In this document: piece by piece, positions 21,923-32,886 of the stretch
How the letters are laid out: each line of letters opens with the position of its first letter
Position numbering within the stretch: the first letter of the stretch is position 1
NCBI RefSeq assembly: GCF_052324685.1
Contig: NC_135213.1
Location: 41,715,200 to 41,779,199 of the forward strand
From: Brachyhypopomus gauderio
Taxonomy: Eukaryota; Chordata; Actinopteri; Gymnotiformes; Hypopomidae
Reading direction: 5' to 3'
Length of the DNA stretch: 64,000 nucleotides
Notes under the pieces: model-generated
Told to the model about the DNA's origin: nothing
What the model saw: the letters and a program-made list of their open reading frames with translations, nothing else
Databases searched by the model: none
Position numbers and translations under genes: made by a program

Positions 21923-22280
21923 TGTCACGTTGAGGACCCCGGCCCCTCCCTTTTGGGCGTGTGTTTACGTAGTCTACGTGCATCGTCTGCGTCTGTGGAT
22001 ATCTCGTGGTGATGGCTATGTCATGTGATAATCCGTCTCACCTGTGAATCGTCTCGTAATCACCTGGGGTTAATGTGGTTTGTCTATTTAATGTGCGCTC
22101 GCGCAGTGTCCTGTGCTCGTCGTTGTCTAAGTCTACACGTTGTGTGTATGAGAAGTGGTTTACGTGCGCTATTGCGCTATATCTCTGTTTTTCGTGCGCG
22201 TTACGCGCTACAATAAAAGTGACGTCAGTCAAGCCAGAGGGATTCGTGTCTCGTCCTTCGTCCAAGCCCCGAGCGTCACA
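21923..22280 (+). repeat. 5' LTR
   Basis: 358 bp, TGTCACG...GCGTCACA. It has a TATA-like TATTTAA near 22086 and AATAAA at 22212-22217. Confidence 0.93.
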
Positions 22281-22308
22281 GAACGACGAGCCGCGAAGAG
22301 ACACCAAC

Positions 22309-23964
22309 ATGCCAGGCTACGCCACCCGGCATAAGAAGGCGGATCGCCCCAGCAAGCGGCACCACCGCTCTTCTTCCTCTCCCCCGCGCCGCAAAGCCCA
22401 GCCGACTCGGGCACAGCTTATGCAGGACCCCGAGTGCGCGTACCTGCTGTGCGCGGCTCGGGAGACATCCATACCCGAGCTGGCGGAGGAGTACCGCCGG
22501 ACAGCGGCACGGGTGTGGGAGGAGAGGCACCCAGCTCCTTCCCGGGAAGGATCACCCATACGGGTGAGTAACCCAGAGCTCCACGAGGCGTCGCCACCAG
22601 AGGGCATGCTCGTAGAGGAGGAGAACCCGCCGACGCTGGCGCAGCTAGAGGAGGACCCGGTGTGCGCCTTCCAGCTGGCCTCAGCCCGGCGGCTAGAGGA
22701 GAGGGAACCCGAGCTGGCAGAGTCCCTCCGCCAGGGCGCGGTGCGGATTTGGAGGGAGCGACACTCCCCTCCATCCCGCGTCCTCTCGCCTCTGAGGGTG
22801 GGCTCCTGCGTCTTCGGTGCTGCCGAGTCCACCCCAGAGAGCGAATTTGGGGAGGTGGACTCCGAGGAGGAGCAAGAGGAAGCGGAGGAGGCCTACCCTC
22901 CCTCTCTGTACGATGCTTCCACCGTTGACTATGGTGGGGAAGGGGAGGAATCCTACCCCCCGTCGGTGAACGACGACAGTGAGGAAGAGGAGGAGCAAGA
23001 GGAGGTGGAGGAAGCCTACCCTCCATCTCTGTATGATGCCTCCACCATTGACTATGGTGGGGAGGGGGAGGACTCCTACCCCCCGTCGGTGGACGACTAC
23101 GGTGAGGATGAGGAGGAGTCAGAGGAAGAATATCTCCCTCCGCCCGTGGATTCCTCTCCCACCGTCGAGGAGGGGGAGGAGTGCTCCGACGGCGGGTACT
23201 CCGCCTACCCCGCTGGAGACGGTGAGGAGGAGGAGGGCACGGACAGCGACCTCTATTCAGAGGAGGAGGGCAGTGCGCCTCCCTCCGAGTGTTCCGTGGG
23301 AACTGTAAAGGGAGGGGGCACTCCTGGGGAGACCGCGTCCTCCGGACCTTCCAGGGCCAGCCCCATGGACTATTCCCGGGGTGAGAGCCCGGCTAAGTCT
23401 ATGGAAGGGGTCCTGGAGGGCGAGGAGGAGCCGATGGACTATGAGGAGGAGCTCCCTCACGCTGCGCCTGGCAAGCCCGCCAGCTACGCTGCCTCGGACA
23501 CGTCCGCCCGCGGCGTTGCACCTGGCACGTCCGCCCGCCGCGCTGCCCCTGGCACGTCAGCCCGCCGCGCTGCCCCTGGCACGTCAGCCCGCCGCGCTGC
23601 CCCTGGCACGTCAGCCCGCCGCGCTGCCCCTGGCACGTCAGCCCGCCGCGCTGCCCCTGGCACGTCAGCCCGCCGCGCTGCACCTGGCGGAGAGCCCGCA
23701 GCAAAGGCAGGAGGAGCACCGCCTACCGCAGCGCCTGCAGCCCCAGCAGCTCCGGACCTCTCTCCCCTGCTCGCTCTCCTCCTGGCGCGAAGCCTGGCGC
23801 CCATGTCGTGTGTGTGTGTTCCCGTGTTTGTCAGTCTTCCCCTTTGTGTGCCAAACCCGTTTTTTCCTCTTGTGCCACTGTGTGTGAGCGTGCCTGTTTG
23901 TGTGTTTGTTCCGTTTAATGTGTCTTCCGTCTTTTCCCCCGTCTTCCCAGGGAGGGTGTTCTAG
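22309..23964 (+). CDS. Unrecognised LTR-element protein, 551 aa
   Basis: The start is the ATG 29 bp after the LTR; the frame is also open upstream into the LTR but an ATG there would lie in U3/R. Visible content: a basic N-terminus; two related modules of about 55 residues (32-86 and about 107-164), sharing L-x-x-DP-x-CA and an ELAE--R--A-R-W-ERH pattern; a long Glu/Asp-rich region with two repeats built on YPPSLYDAS; a Pro/Ser/Glu stretch; about seven 9-residue ARRAAPGTS-type repeats; and a Val/Phe/Cys-rich tail. I see no Cys-His knuckle, protease or polymerase motif. It may be a highly derived Gag or a captured host domain. Base composition is much more GC-rich than the surrounding transposon. 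Confidence 0.5.
   Translation: MPGYATRHKKADRPSKRHHRSSSSPPRRKAQPTRAQLMQDPECAYLLCAARETSIPELAEEYRRTAARVWEERHPAPSREGSPIRVSNPELHEASPPEGMLVEEENPPTLAQLEEDPVCAFQLASARRLEEREPELAESLRQGAVRIWRERHSPPSRVLSPLRVGSCVFGAAESTPESEFGEVDSEEEQEEAEEAYPPSLYDASTVDYGGEGEESYPPSVNDDSEEEEEQEEVEEAYPPSLYDASTIDYGGEGEDSYPPSVDDYGEDEEESEEEYLPPPVDSSPTVEEGEECSDGGYSAYPAGDGEEEEGTDSDLYSEEEGSAPPSECSVGTVKGGGTPGETASSGPSRASPMDYSRGESPAKSMEGVLEGEEEPMDYEEELPHAAPGKPASYAASDTSARGVAPGTSARRAAPGTSARRAAPGTSARRAAPGTSARRAAPGTSARRAAPGTSARRAAPGGEPAAKAGGAPPTAAPAAPAAPDLSPLLALLLARSLAPMSCVCVPVFVSLPLCVPNPFFPLVPLCVSVPVCVFVPFNVSSVFSPVFPGRVF
23527..23690 (+). repeat. 27 bp coding minisatellite
   Basis: About six near-identical 27 bp copies encode GTSARRAAP-type repeats in the LTR-element ORF. 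Confidence 0.92.
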
Positions 23965-24106
23965 GCGGTCCGTGGCGGACGCTTCACCAAGGGTAGTCAC
24001 CTCCCAGACGCAGGACGGAGCGCGTCGGATCCGCCCATCGTCGTGGGTTCGGGGCACTCGGTCCTGTTGGCACCCCGGGACGGGTAGTGCCCTTGGAGGG
24101 GGCGTC

Positions 24107-24464
24107 TGTCACGTTGAGGACCCCGGCCCCTCCCTTTTGGGCGTGTGTTTACGTAGTCTACGTGCATCGTCTGCGTCTGTGGATATCTCGTGGTGATGGC
24201 TATGTCATGTGATAATCCGTCTCACCTGTGAATCGTCTCGTAATCACCTGGGGTTAATGTGGTTTGTCTATTTAATGTGCGCTCGCGCAGTGTCCTGTGC
24301 TCGTCGTTGTCTAAGTCTACACGTTGTGTGTATGAGAAGTGGTTTACGTGCGCTATTGCGCTATATCTCTGTTTTTCGTGCGCGTTACGCGCTACAATAA
24401 AAGTGACGTCAGTCAAGCCAGAGGGATTCGTGTCTCGTCCTTCGTCCAAGCCCCGAGCGTCACA
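24107..24464 (+). repeat. 3' LTR
   Basis: Same 358 bp as the 5' LTR; AATAAA at 24396-24401. Confidence 0.93.
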
Positions 24465-24540
24465 TATAATATAATAATATATATATATTATATATTATAT
24501 ATATATATTATATATATATATATATATATATTATATATTG
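24465..24540. repeat. TA-rich tract of Dada copy 1, right of LTR insertion
   Basis: Nearly pure TA sequence, the continuation of the AT-rich stretch before 21922. It is self-complementary and could extrude a cruciform. Confidence 0.85.
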
Positions 24541-24686
24541 TGGATAATGTTCTCTAATGTGTTGTGTTTTTAATAAAAGTGCCTGGTTGGTTTTATCGTT
24601 CATAATAAATGTGTTGTGTTTGGATTTATCGTTCATAATAAATGTGTTGTGTTTTAAACATGTGTCTGGTTGGTTTTATCGTTTAT

Positions 24687-24810
24687 AATATCACGCATTT
24701 CCTTTATATTTAACCAATTTATAAATATGTAATATCACGCGCTTCCTTTGTATTTAAGTATTTATGAACGTGTCCGATAATATCGCGCATTTCCTTTGCA
24801 TTTAACTATT
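24687..24810. repeat. Right subterminal repeats of Dada copy 1
   Basis: The motif AATATCRCGC followed by TTCCTTT and AT-rich sequence ending in TTAA occurs at 24687, 24731 and 24779, spaced 44 and 48 bp. Position and spacing suit transposase-binding sites; unproven. Confidence 0.55.
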
Positions 24811-24914
24811 TCCAAACTTGTCCGATGCGGGATTCGATACGATGCTCGACTGGGCGAATCTTAGTAATTGTTTACTATTAATAGCGCCGAAACCTCGACA
24901 CACACGCGCAGTCC

Positions 24915-24921
24915 TTGGCGC
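24915..24921. other. Dada target-site duplication, right (TTGGCGC)
   Basis: Matches the left duplication at 15112-15118 exactly. Confidence 0.85.
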
Positions 24922-24981
24922 AGTAGGTAGCGCGTCAGTCTCATAATCTGAAGGTCGTGAGTTCGACCCTCACACGGGGCA
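24915..24981 (+). pseudogene. tRNA-Met 3' part, 5' acceptor strand lost
   Basis: Bases 7-73 of tRNA-Met with D arm, CAT anticodon, T arm and 3' end. The first six bases are replaced by the transposon end (gcagtcc), which cannot pair with ACGGGGC. The duplicated TTGGCGC restores the A box and the B box is intact, so Pol III initiation may persist although a mature tRNA cannot form. Confidence 0.9.
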
Positions 24982-25564
24982 GCAGAAGCTTTTTGAAAAG
25001 ATTGACGAGCCCCCAAAAGATGCTCAAACGCTCTTTCCTTATTCACTCGCATGCTGAGCACACCCCCTACCTGAAAATAGTATTGGCACATGACTCTTAC
25101 AGGTCATCCCTAGTTGATTCAAGCTGTGCTTTTTCTTTTGTAAATTCGCGTGTACACAGCAAGTTGTGTTGCATCCAATTCAATTCTCTCCACTGACCGT
25201 TCAGTCAATACCTTGATGGCGTCTGTATTGACACCTCTACTGAGACATCAAGCTGCCTCTTTGGAGCATGTTCGCTCCCAGATCAAACTGCAGTGTCGTG
25301 GTGCCAACACAGAATAATGGACCACGTCGGACACTTTTCACTTTTGATTCTTTTTGATTCACTTTTGATGACACGCTTTTGAATACCTGATCACCTGGAA
25401 TTGGTACCAGCTTGAAGTTAATAGTGAGTAGACTTATGGAGATTCATTTATTTGAATTTTCTTCTCAAGCCATTTGCAACTCAGAAGCAATGACACTTGT
25501 GCACTCATCATTGAGCTTGAGGAAGTCCAAGGAATTGATCTCTATGTTACTCTCGCTCCGCCGA

Positions 25565-25646
25565 GCTGCGATGGCCGAGAGGTTAAGACGTTGGACTTGA
25601 AATCCAATGGGGTTTCCCCGCGCAGGTTCGACTCCTGCTTGCAGCG
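25565..25646 (+). tRNA. tRNA-Ser(TGA), D-stem variant
   Basis: Carries the A24 change seen at 125 and 4080. Confidence 0.93.
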
Positions 25647-26050
25647 TGAGTGTCTTGTTGGGCGTGTGGAAAGAGAGAGTGTGCTCTCTTCCTGCTAGCC
25701 AGTTTTAAATATGCTTCTCATGCCATTTGCAACTTTGTGCTGCCAAACTTTAGCAGTCCTAACTGATCCTGAAATAGTCCCAGGAATTGAGTTACAAATG
25801 GCTGCTTCGTCGTTACAATGTGTTGGCATGGAAATGCAGTGGGGTCTCTTGCAGCGTAGAGGATTAACTTGCCTCTCTAATGTGATTTGTGATGAGACCT
25901 TATGCCACCAGTGGGGAGAGCTCGCACTCACAGGTGCTTCATCCAAAGATCTTCATGCAACATAGCGATGTCTTGTTTCAGGTAAAAGAAAAAGTGCCAC
26001 ATTCTTTCATGGCCGGTCACTGGTTGCTCCGCCTTGCGCTAAAAGAGGGT

Positions 26051-26122
26051 CTCCCCGTCGGGGAATCGAACCCCGGTCTTCCGCGTGACAGGCGGAGATA
26101 CTATCCACTATACTAACGAGGA
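26051..26122 (-). tRNA. tRNA-Asp(GTC)
   Basis: Consensus gene body. Confidence 0.96.
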
Positions 26123-26885
26123 CACGTGCTGTGTCTCGCAGTGATGCTGAGTCAGGTGACGTGCACTTGTCCCCTTGATTTTAAAGTACTCTGAATCATT
26201 GTGCCTGCAAGGAGGTGGTAAAAAGAACACATTGTGGTGATATTGACTCACTGTTGCCACTCCTCTTTTACCATCGTCAGTTTGTGGACTTATGATAGGA
26301 AAAACTCAAAGAATCTTGGTGACCTACAGGTTTGATTCATCTGCCTTCCTAGTTAAGTCATGCGAACCATTTGCTGCAAAATTGGCTTTAGCTACATTGG
26401 CAATTCATTTTGTCTTCGTATTCCAGTGCATTGTACCGAACTGCAATATCCATCTTAGATCAACTGAGATTTTGCATTTCTCTCTTTCCCACATGCAAGT
26501 TCTGAATTTCTTGGCACACATTACTGCTTTGCATCTACTAAAAGCACTCCAGAGAAAGCTTCACTTCATACCTTCATGAGGTAGGTGTCGTTTGTACTTG
26601 TATTTTGGTGGTATTTTTGTTTTTTTTTTTGTTTGTGTGCGTTGTTTGTCTACTCTTGGAACATCCTGTCATTGGTTAGGGTAGGATTAGAGTTTAATTA
26701 CGTTGGCCTCAGATTCTGGTTAATTCCAGGCTTCTTGTGCTAACCTTGTTGTTTGTTAGCTGTTGTTGGCAGTAATTAGTTGCTGCAGGTGCACTTGCCG
26801 CCATGCTCCAAGGAGTGAATTGGGGGCGGATACATTTTTTCTCCAGCTTTGTTAGTTCTTCCTCAGCCTCGCTTCTTCTTTCCTA

Positions 26886-26958
26886 GCCTCGTTAGCGCAG
26901 TAGGTAGCGCGTCAGTCTCATAATCTGAAGGTTGTGAGTTCGACCCTCACACGGGGCA
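26886..26958 (+). tRNA. tRNA-Met(CAT), variable-loop T
   Basis: T48 subtype. Confidence 0.95.
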
Positions 26959-27541
26959 GCAGAAGCTTTTTGAAAAGATTGACGAGCCCCCAAAAGATGC
27001 TCAAACGCTCTTTCCTTATTCACTCGCATGCTGAGCACACCCCCTACCTGAAAATAGTATTGGCACATGACTCTTACAGGTCATCCCTAGTTGATTCAAG
27101 CTGTGCTTTTTCTTTTGTAAATTCGCGTGTACACAGCAAGTTGTGTTGCATCCAATTCAATTCTCTCCACTGACCGTTCAGTCAATACCTTGATGGCGTC
27201 TGTATTGACACCTCTACTGAGACATCAAGCTGCCTCTTTTGAGCATGTTCGCTCCCAGATCAAACTGCAGTGTCGTGGTGCCAACACAGAATAATGGACC
27301 ACGTCGGACACTTTTCACTTTTGATTCTTTTTGATTCACTTTTGATGACACGCTTTTGAATACCTGATCACCTGGAATTGGTACCAGCTTGAAGTTAATA
27401 GTGAGTAGACTTATGGAGATTCATTTATTTGAATTTTCTTCTCAAGCCATTTGCAACTCAGAAGCAATGACACTTGTGCACTCATCATTGAGCTTGAGGA
27501 AGTCCAAGGAATTGATCTCTATGTTACTCTCACTCCGCCGA

Positions 27542-27623
27542 GCTGCGATGGCCGAGAGGTTAAGGCGTTGGACTTGAAATCCAATGGGGTTTCCCCGCGC
27601 AGGTTCGACTCCTGCTTGCAGCG
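27542..27623 (+). tRNA. tRNA-Ser(TGA)
   Basis: Consensus body, ctcact-type monomer. Confidence 0.96.
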
Positions 27624-28027
27624 TGAGTGTCTTGTTGGGCGTGTGGAAAGAGAGACTGTGCTCTCTTCCTGCTAGCCAGTTTTAAATATGCTTCTCATGC
27701 CATTTGCAACTTTGTGCTGCCAAACTTTAGCAGTCCTAACTGATCCTGAAATAGTCCCAGGAATTGAGTTACAAATGGCTGCTTCGTCGTTACAATGTGT
27801 TGGCATGGAAATGCAATGGGGTCTCTTACAGCGTAGAGGATTAACTTGCCTCTCTAATGTGATTTGTGATGAGACCTTATGCCACCAGTGGGGAGAGCTT
27901 GCACTCACAGGTGCTTCATCCAAAGATCTTCATGCAACATAGTGATGTCTTGTTTCAGGTAAAAGAAAAAGTGCCACATTCTTTCATGGCCGGTCACTGG
28001 TTGCTCCGCCTTGCGCTAAAAGAGGGT

Positions 28028-28099
28028 CTCCCCGTCGGGGAATCGAACCCCGGTCTTCCGCGTGACAGGCGGAGATACTATCCACTATACTAACGAGGA
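28028..28099 (-). tRNA. tRNA-Asp(GTC)
   Basis: Consensus gene body. Confidence 0.96.
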
Positions 28100-28861
28100 C
28101 ACGTGCTGTGTCTCGCAGTGATGCTGAGTCAGGTGACGTGCACTTGTCCCCTTGATTTTAAAGTACTCTGAATCATTGTGCCTGCAAGGAGGTGGTAAAA
28201 AGAACACATTGTGGTGATATTGACTCACTGTTGCCACTCCTCTTTTACCATCGTCAGTTTGTGGACTTATGATAGGAAAAACTCAAAGAATCTTGGTGAC
28301 CTACAGGTTTGATTCATCTGCCTTCCTAGTTAAGTCATGCGAACCATTTGCTGCAAAATTGGCTTTAGCTACATTGGCAATTCATTTTGTCTTCGTATTC
28401 CAGTGCATTGTACCGAACTGCAATATCCATCTTAGATCAACTGAGATTTTGCATTTCTCTCTTTCCCACATGCAAGTTCTGAATTTCTTGGCACACATTA
28501 CTGCTTTGCATCTACTAAAAGCACTCCAGAGAAAGCTTCACTTCATACCTTCATGAGGTAGGTGTCGTTTGTACTTGTATTTTGGTGGTATTTTTGTTTT
28601 TTTTTTGTTTGTGTGCGTTGTTTGTCTACTCTTGGAACATCCTGTGATTGGTTAGGGTAGGATTAGAGTTTAATTACGTTGGCCTCAGATTCTGGTTAAT
28701 TCCAGGCTTCTTGTGCTAACCTTGTTGTTTGTTAGCTGTTGTTGGCAGTAATTAGTTGCTGCAGGTGCACTTGCCGCCATGCTCCAAGGAGTGAATTGGG
28801 GGCGGATACATTTTTTCTCCAGCTTTGTTAGTTCTTCCTCAGCCTCGCTTCTTCTTTCCTA

Positions 28862-28934
28862 GCCTCGTTAGCGCAGTAGGTAGCGCGTCAGTCTCATAAT
28901 CTGAAGGTTGTGAGTTCGACCCTCACACGGGGCA
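28862..28934 (+). tRNA. tRNA-Met(CAT), variable-loop T
   Basis: T48 subtype. Confidence 0.95.
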
Positions 28935-29517
28935 GCAGAAGCTTTTTGAAAAGATTGACGAGCCCCCAAAAGATGCTCAAACGCTCTTTCCTTATTCACT
29001 CGCATGCTGAGCACACCCCCTACCTGAAAATAGTATTGGCACATGACTCTTACAGGTCATCCCTAGTTGATTCAAGCTGTGCTTTTTCTTTTGTAAATTC
29101 GCGTGTACACAGCAAGTTGTGTTGCATCCAATTCAATTCTCTCCACTGACCGTTCAGTCAATACCTTGATGGCGTCTGTATTGACACCTCTACTGAGACA
29201 TCAAGCTGCCTCTTTTGAGCATGTTCGCTCCCAGATCAAACTGCAGTGTCGTGGTGCCAACACAGAATAATGGACCACGTCGGACACTTTTCACTTTTGA
29301 TTCTTTTTGATTCACTTTTGATGACACGCTTTTGAATACCTGATCACCTGGAATTGGTACCAGCTTGAAGTTAATAGTGAGTAGACTTATGGAGATTCAT
29401 TTATTTGAATTTTCTTCTCAAGCCATTTGCAACTCAGAAGCAATGACACTTGTGCACTCATCATTGAGCTTGAGGAAGTCCAAGGAATTGATCTCTATGT
29501 TACTCTCGCTCCGCCGA

Positions 29518-29599
29518 GCTGCGATGGCCGAGAGGTTAAGGCGTTGGACTTGAAATCCAATGGGGTTTCCCCGCGCAGGTTCGACTCCTGCTTGCAGCG
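29518..29599 (+). tRNA. tRNA-Ser(TGA)
   Basis: Consensus body, ctcgct-type monomer. Confidence 0.96.
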
Positions 29600-30003
29600 T
29601 GAGTGTCTTGTTGGGCGTGTGGAAAGAGAGAGTGTGCTCTCTTCCTGCTAGCCAGTTTTAAATATGCTTCTCATGCCATTTGCAACTTTGTGCTGCCAAA
29701 CTTTAGCAGTCCTAACTGATCCTGAAATAGTCCCAGGAATTGAGTTACAAATGGCTGCTTCGTCGTTACAATGTGTTGGCATGGAAATGCAGTGGGGTCT
29801 CTTGCAGCGTAGAGGATTAACTTGCCTCTCTAATGTGATTTGTGATGAGACCTTATGCCACCAGTGGGGAGAGCTTGCACTCACAGGTGCTTCATCCAAA
29901 GATCTTCATGCAACATAGCGATGTCTTGTTTCAGGTAAAAGAAAAAGTGCCACATTCTTTCATGGCCGGTCACTGGTTGCTCCGCCTTGCGCTAAAAGAG
30001 GGT

Positions 30004-30075
30004 CTCCCCGTCGGGGAATCGAACCCCGGTCTTCCGCGTGACAGGCGGAGATACTATCCACTATACTAACGAGGA
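30004..30075 (-). tRNA. tRNA-Asp(GTC)
   Basis: Consensus gene body. Confidence 0.96.
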
Positions 30076-30838
30076 CACGTGCTGTGTCTCGCAGTGATGC
30101 TGAGTCAGGTGACGTGCACTTGTCCCCTTGATTTTAAAGTACTCTGAATCATTGTGCCTGCAAGGAGGTGGTAAAAAGAACACATTGTGGTGATATTGAC
30201 TCACTGTTGCCACTCCTCTTTTACCATCGTCAGTTTGTGGACTTATGATAGGAAAAACTCAAAGAATCTTGGTGACCTACAGGTTTGATTCATCTGCCTT
30301 CCTAGTTAAGTCATGCAAACCATTTGCTGCAAAATTGGCTTTAGCTACATTGGCAATTCATTTTGTCTTTGTATTCCAGTGCATTGTACCGAACTGCAAT
30401 ATCCATCTTAGATCAACTGAGATTTTGCATTTCTCTCTTTCCCACATGCAAGTTCTGAATTTCTTGGCACACATTACTGCTTTGCATCTACTAAAAGCAC
30501 TCCAGAGAAAGCTTCACTTCATACCTTCATGAGGTAGGTGTCGTTTGTACTTGTATTTTGGTGGTATTTTTGTTTTTTTTTTTGTTTGTGTGCGTTGTTT
30601 GTCTACTCTTGGAACATCCTGTCATTGGTTAGGGTAGGATTAGAGTTTAATTACGTTGGCCTCAGATTCTGGTTAATTCCAGGCTTCTTGTGCTAACCTT
30701 GTTGTTTGTTAGCTGTTGTTGGCAGTAATTAGTTGCTGCAGGTGCACTTGCCGCCATGCTCCAAGGAGTGAATTGGGGGCGGATACATTTTTTCTCCAGC
30801 TTTGTTAGTTCTTCCTCAGCCTCGCTTCTTCTTTACTA

Positions 30839-30911
30839 GCCTCGTTAGCGCAGTAGGTAGCGCGTCAGTCTCATAATCTGAAGGTCGTGAGTTCGACCCT
30901 CACACGGGGCA
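30839..30911 (+). tRNA. tRNA-Met(CAT)
   Basis: Consensus body with C48. Confidence 0.96.
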
Positions 30912-31494
30912 GCAGAAGCTTTTTGAAAAGATTGACGAGCCCCCAAAAGATGCTCAAACGCTCTTTCCTTATTCACTCGCATGCTGAGCACACCCCCTAC
31001 CTGAAAATAGTATTGGCACATGACTCTTACAGGTCATCCCTAGTTGATTCAAGCTGTGCTTTTTCTTTTGTAAATTCGCGTGTACACAGCAAGTTGTGTT
31101 GCATCCAATTCAATTCTCTCCACTGACCGTTCAGTCAATACCTTGATGGCGTCTGTATTGACACCTCTACTGAGACATCAAGCTGCCTCTTTTGAGCATG
31201 TTCGCTCCCAGATCAAACTGCAGTGTCGTGGTGCCAACACAGAATAATGGACCACGTCGGACACTTTTCACTTTTGATTCTTTTTGATTCACTTTTGATG
31301 ACACGCTTTTGAATACCTGATCACCTGGAATTGGTACCAGCTTGAAGTTAATAGTGAGTAGACTTATGGAGATTCATTTATTTGAATTTTCTTCTCAAGC
31401 CATTTGCAACTCAGAAGCAATGACACTTGTGCACTCATCATTGAGCTTGAGGAAGTCCAAGGAATTGATCTCTATGTTACTCTCACTCCGCCGA

Positions 31495-31576
31495 GCTGCG
31501 ATGGCCGAGAGGTTAAGGCGTTGGACTTGAAATCCAATGGGGTTTCCCCGCGCAGGTTCGACTCCTGCTTGCAGCG
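31495..31576 (+). tRNA. tRNA-Ser(TGA)
   Basis: Consensus body, ctcact-type monomer. Confidence 0.96.
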
Positions 31577-31980
31577 TGAGTGTCTTGTTGGGCGTGTGGA
31601 AAGAGAGACTGTGCTCTCTTCCTGCTAGCCAGTTTTAAATATGCTTCTCATGCCATTTGCAACTTTGTGCTGCCAAACTTTAGCAGTCCTAACTGATCCT
31701 GAAATAGTCCCAGGAATTGAGTTACAAATGGCTGCTTCGTCGTTACAATGTGTTGGCATGGAAATGCAGTGGGGTCTCTTACAGCGTAGAGGATTAACTT
31801 GCCTCTCTAATGTGATTTGTGATGAGACCTTATGCCACCAGTGGGGAGAGCTTGCACTCACAGGTGCTTCATCCAAAGATCTTCATGCAACATAGCGATG
31901 TCTTGTTTCAGGTAAAAGAAAAAGTGCCACATTCTTTCATGGCCGGTCACTGGTTGCTCCGCCTTGCGCTAAAAGAGGGT

Positions 31981-32052
31981 CTCCCCGTCGGGGAATCGAA
32001 CCCCGGTCTTCCGCGTGACAGGCGGAGATACTATCCACTATACTAACGAGGA
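31981..32052 (-). tRNA. tRNA-Asp(GTC)
   Basis: Consensus gene body. Confidence 0.96.
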
Positions 32053-32813
32053 CACGTGCTGTGTCTCGCAGTGATGCTGAGTCAGGTGACGTGCACTTGT
32101 CCCCTTGATTTTAAAGTACTCTGAATCATTGTGCCTGCAAGGAGGTGGTAAAAAGAACACATTGTGGTGATATTGACTCACTGTTGCCACTCCTCTTTTA
32201 CCATCGTCAGTTTGTGGACTTATGATAGGAAAAACTCAAAGAATCTTGGTGACCTACAGGTTTGATTCATCTGCCTTCCTAGTTAAGTCATGCGAACCAT
32301 TTGCTGCAAAATTGGCTTTAGCTACATTGGCAATTCATTTTGTCTTCGTATTCCAGTGCATTGTACCGAACTGCAATATCCATCTTAGATCAACTGAGAT
32401 TTTGCATTTCTCTCTTTCCCACATGCAAGTTCTGAATTTCTTGGCACACATTACTGCTTTGCATCTACTAAAAGCACTCCAGAGAAAGCTTCACTTCATA
32501 CCTTCATGAGGTAGGTGTCGTTTGTACTTGTATTTTGGTGGTATTTTTGTTTTTTTTTGTTTGTGTGCGTTGTTTGTCTACTCTTGGAACATCCTGTGAT
32601 TGGTTAGGGTAGGATTAGAGTTTAATTACGTTGGCCTCAGATTCTGGTTAATTCCAGGCTTCTTGTGCTAACCTTGTTGTTTGTTAGCTGTTGTTGGCAG
32701 TAATTAGTTGCTGCAGGTGCACTTGCCGCCATGCTCCAAGGAGTGAATTGGGGGCGGATACATTTTTTCTCCAGCTTTGTTAGTTCTTCCTCAGCCTCGC
32801 TTCTTCTTTCCTA

Positions 32814-32886
32814 GCCTCGTTAGCGCAGTAGGTAGCGCGTCAGTCTCATAATCTGAAGGTTGTGAGTTCGACCCTCACACGGGGCA
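32814..32886 (+). tRNA. tRNA-Met(CAT), variable-loop T
   Basis: T48 subtype. Confidence 0.95.

Larger units (their letters stand above)
21923..24464 (+). mobile_element. Non-autonomous LTR retrotransposon, 2.5 kb
   Basis: Two 358 bp LTRs with TG...CA ends flank a 1.8 kb interior. The 5 bp duplication TATAA (21918-21922, 24465-24469) and the uninterrupted site in Dada copy 2 prove insertion. The LTRs look identical by eye, so insertion is recent. There is one ORF and no protease, reverse transcriptase or integrase; it must borrow them. The TGTCACG start and purine-rich tract (ggaggggg) before the 3' LTR suggest a Ty3/gypsy origin, a weak inference. I could not assign a primer-binding site. 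Confidence 0.92.
15119..24914 (+). mobile_element. Dada-like DNA transposon, copy 1 (with LTR insertion)
   Basis: Inserted in the A box of tRNA-Met with a 7 bp duplication. Without the LTR retrotransposon and its 5 bp duplication it is about 7,249 bp. The ends have only weak inverted similarity (a shared GTCGAGGT block about 20 bp from each end). It encodes a multi-exon DDE transposase. Superfamily call: Dada elements are known from fish, insert at fixed sites in snRNA and tRNA genes, make 6-7 bp duplications, and have transposases distantly related to MuDR, hAT, P and IS256, all matching what is seen. The assignment is from general knowledge, not a search. The transposase has one nonsense codon in this copy. 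Confidence 0.82.

Noticed and set aside
22075-22308. Start of the LTR-element ORF within the LTR
   Set aside because: The frame is open, but the same LTR sequence occurs at the 3' end and this region is likely upstream of or within the transcript start; the ATG at 22309 is more plausible.
23396-23804. GC-rich minus-strand ORFs in the LTR element
   Set aside because: They mirror the 27 bp minisatellite and have no independent support.
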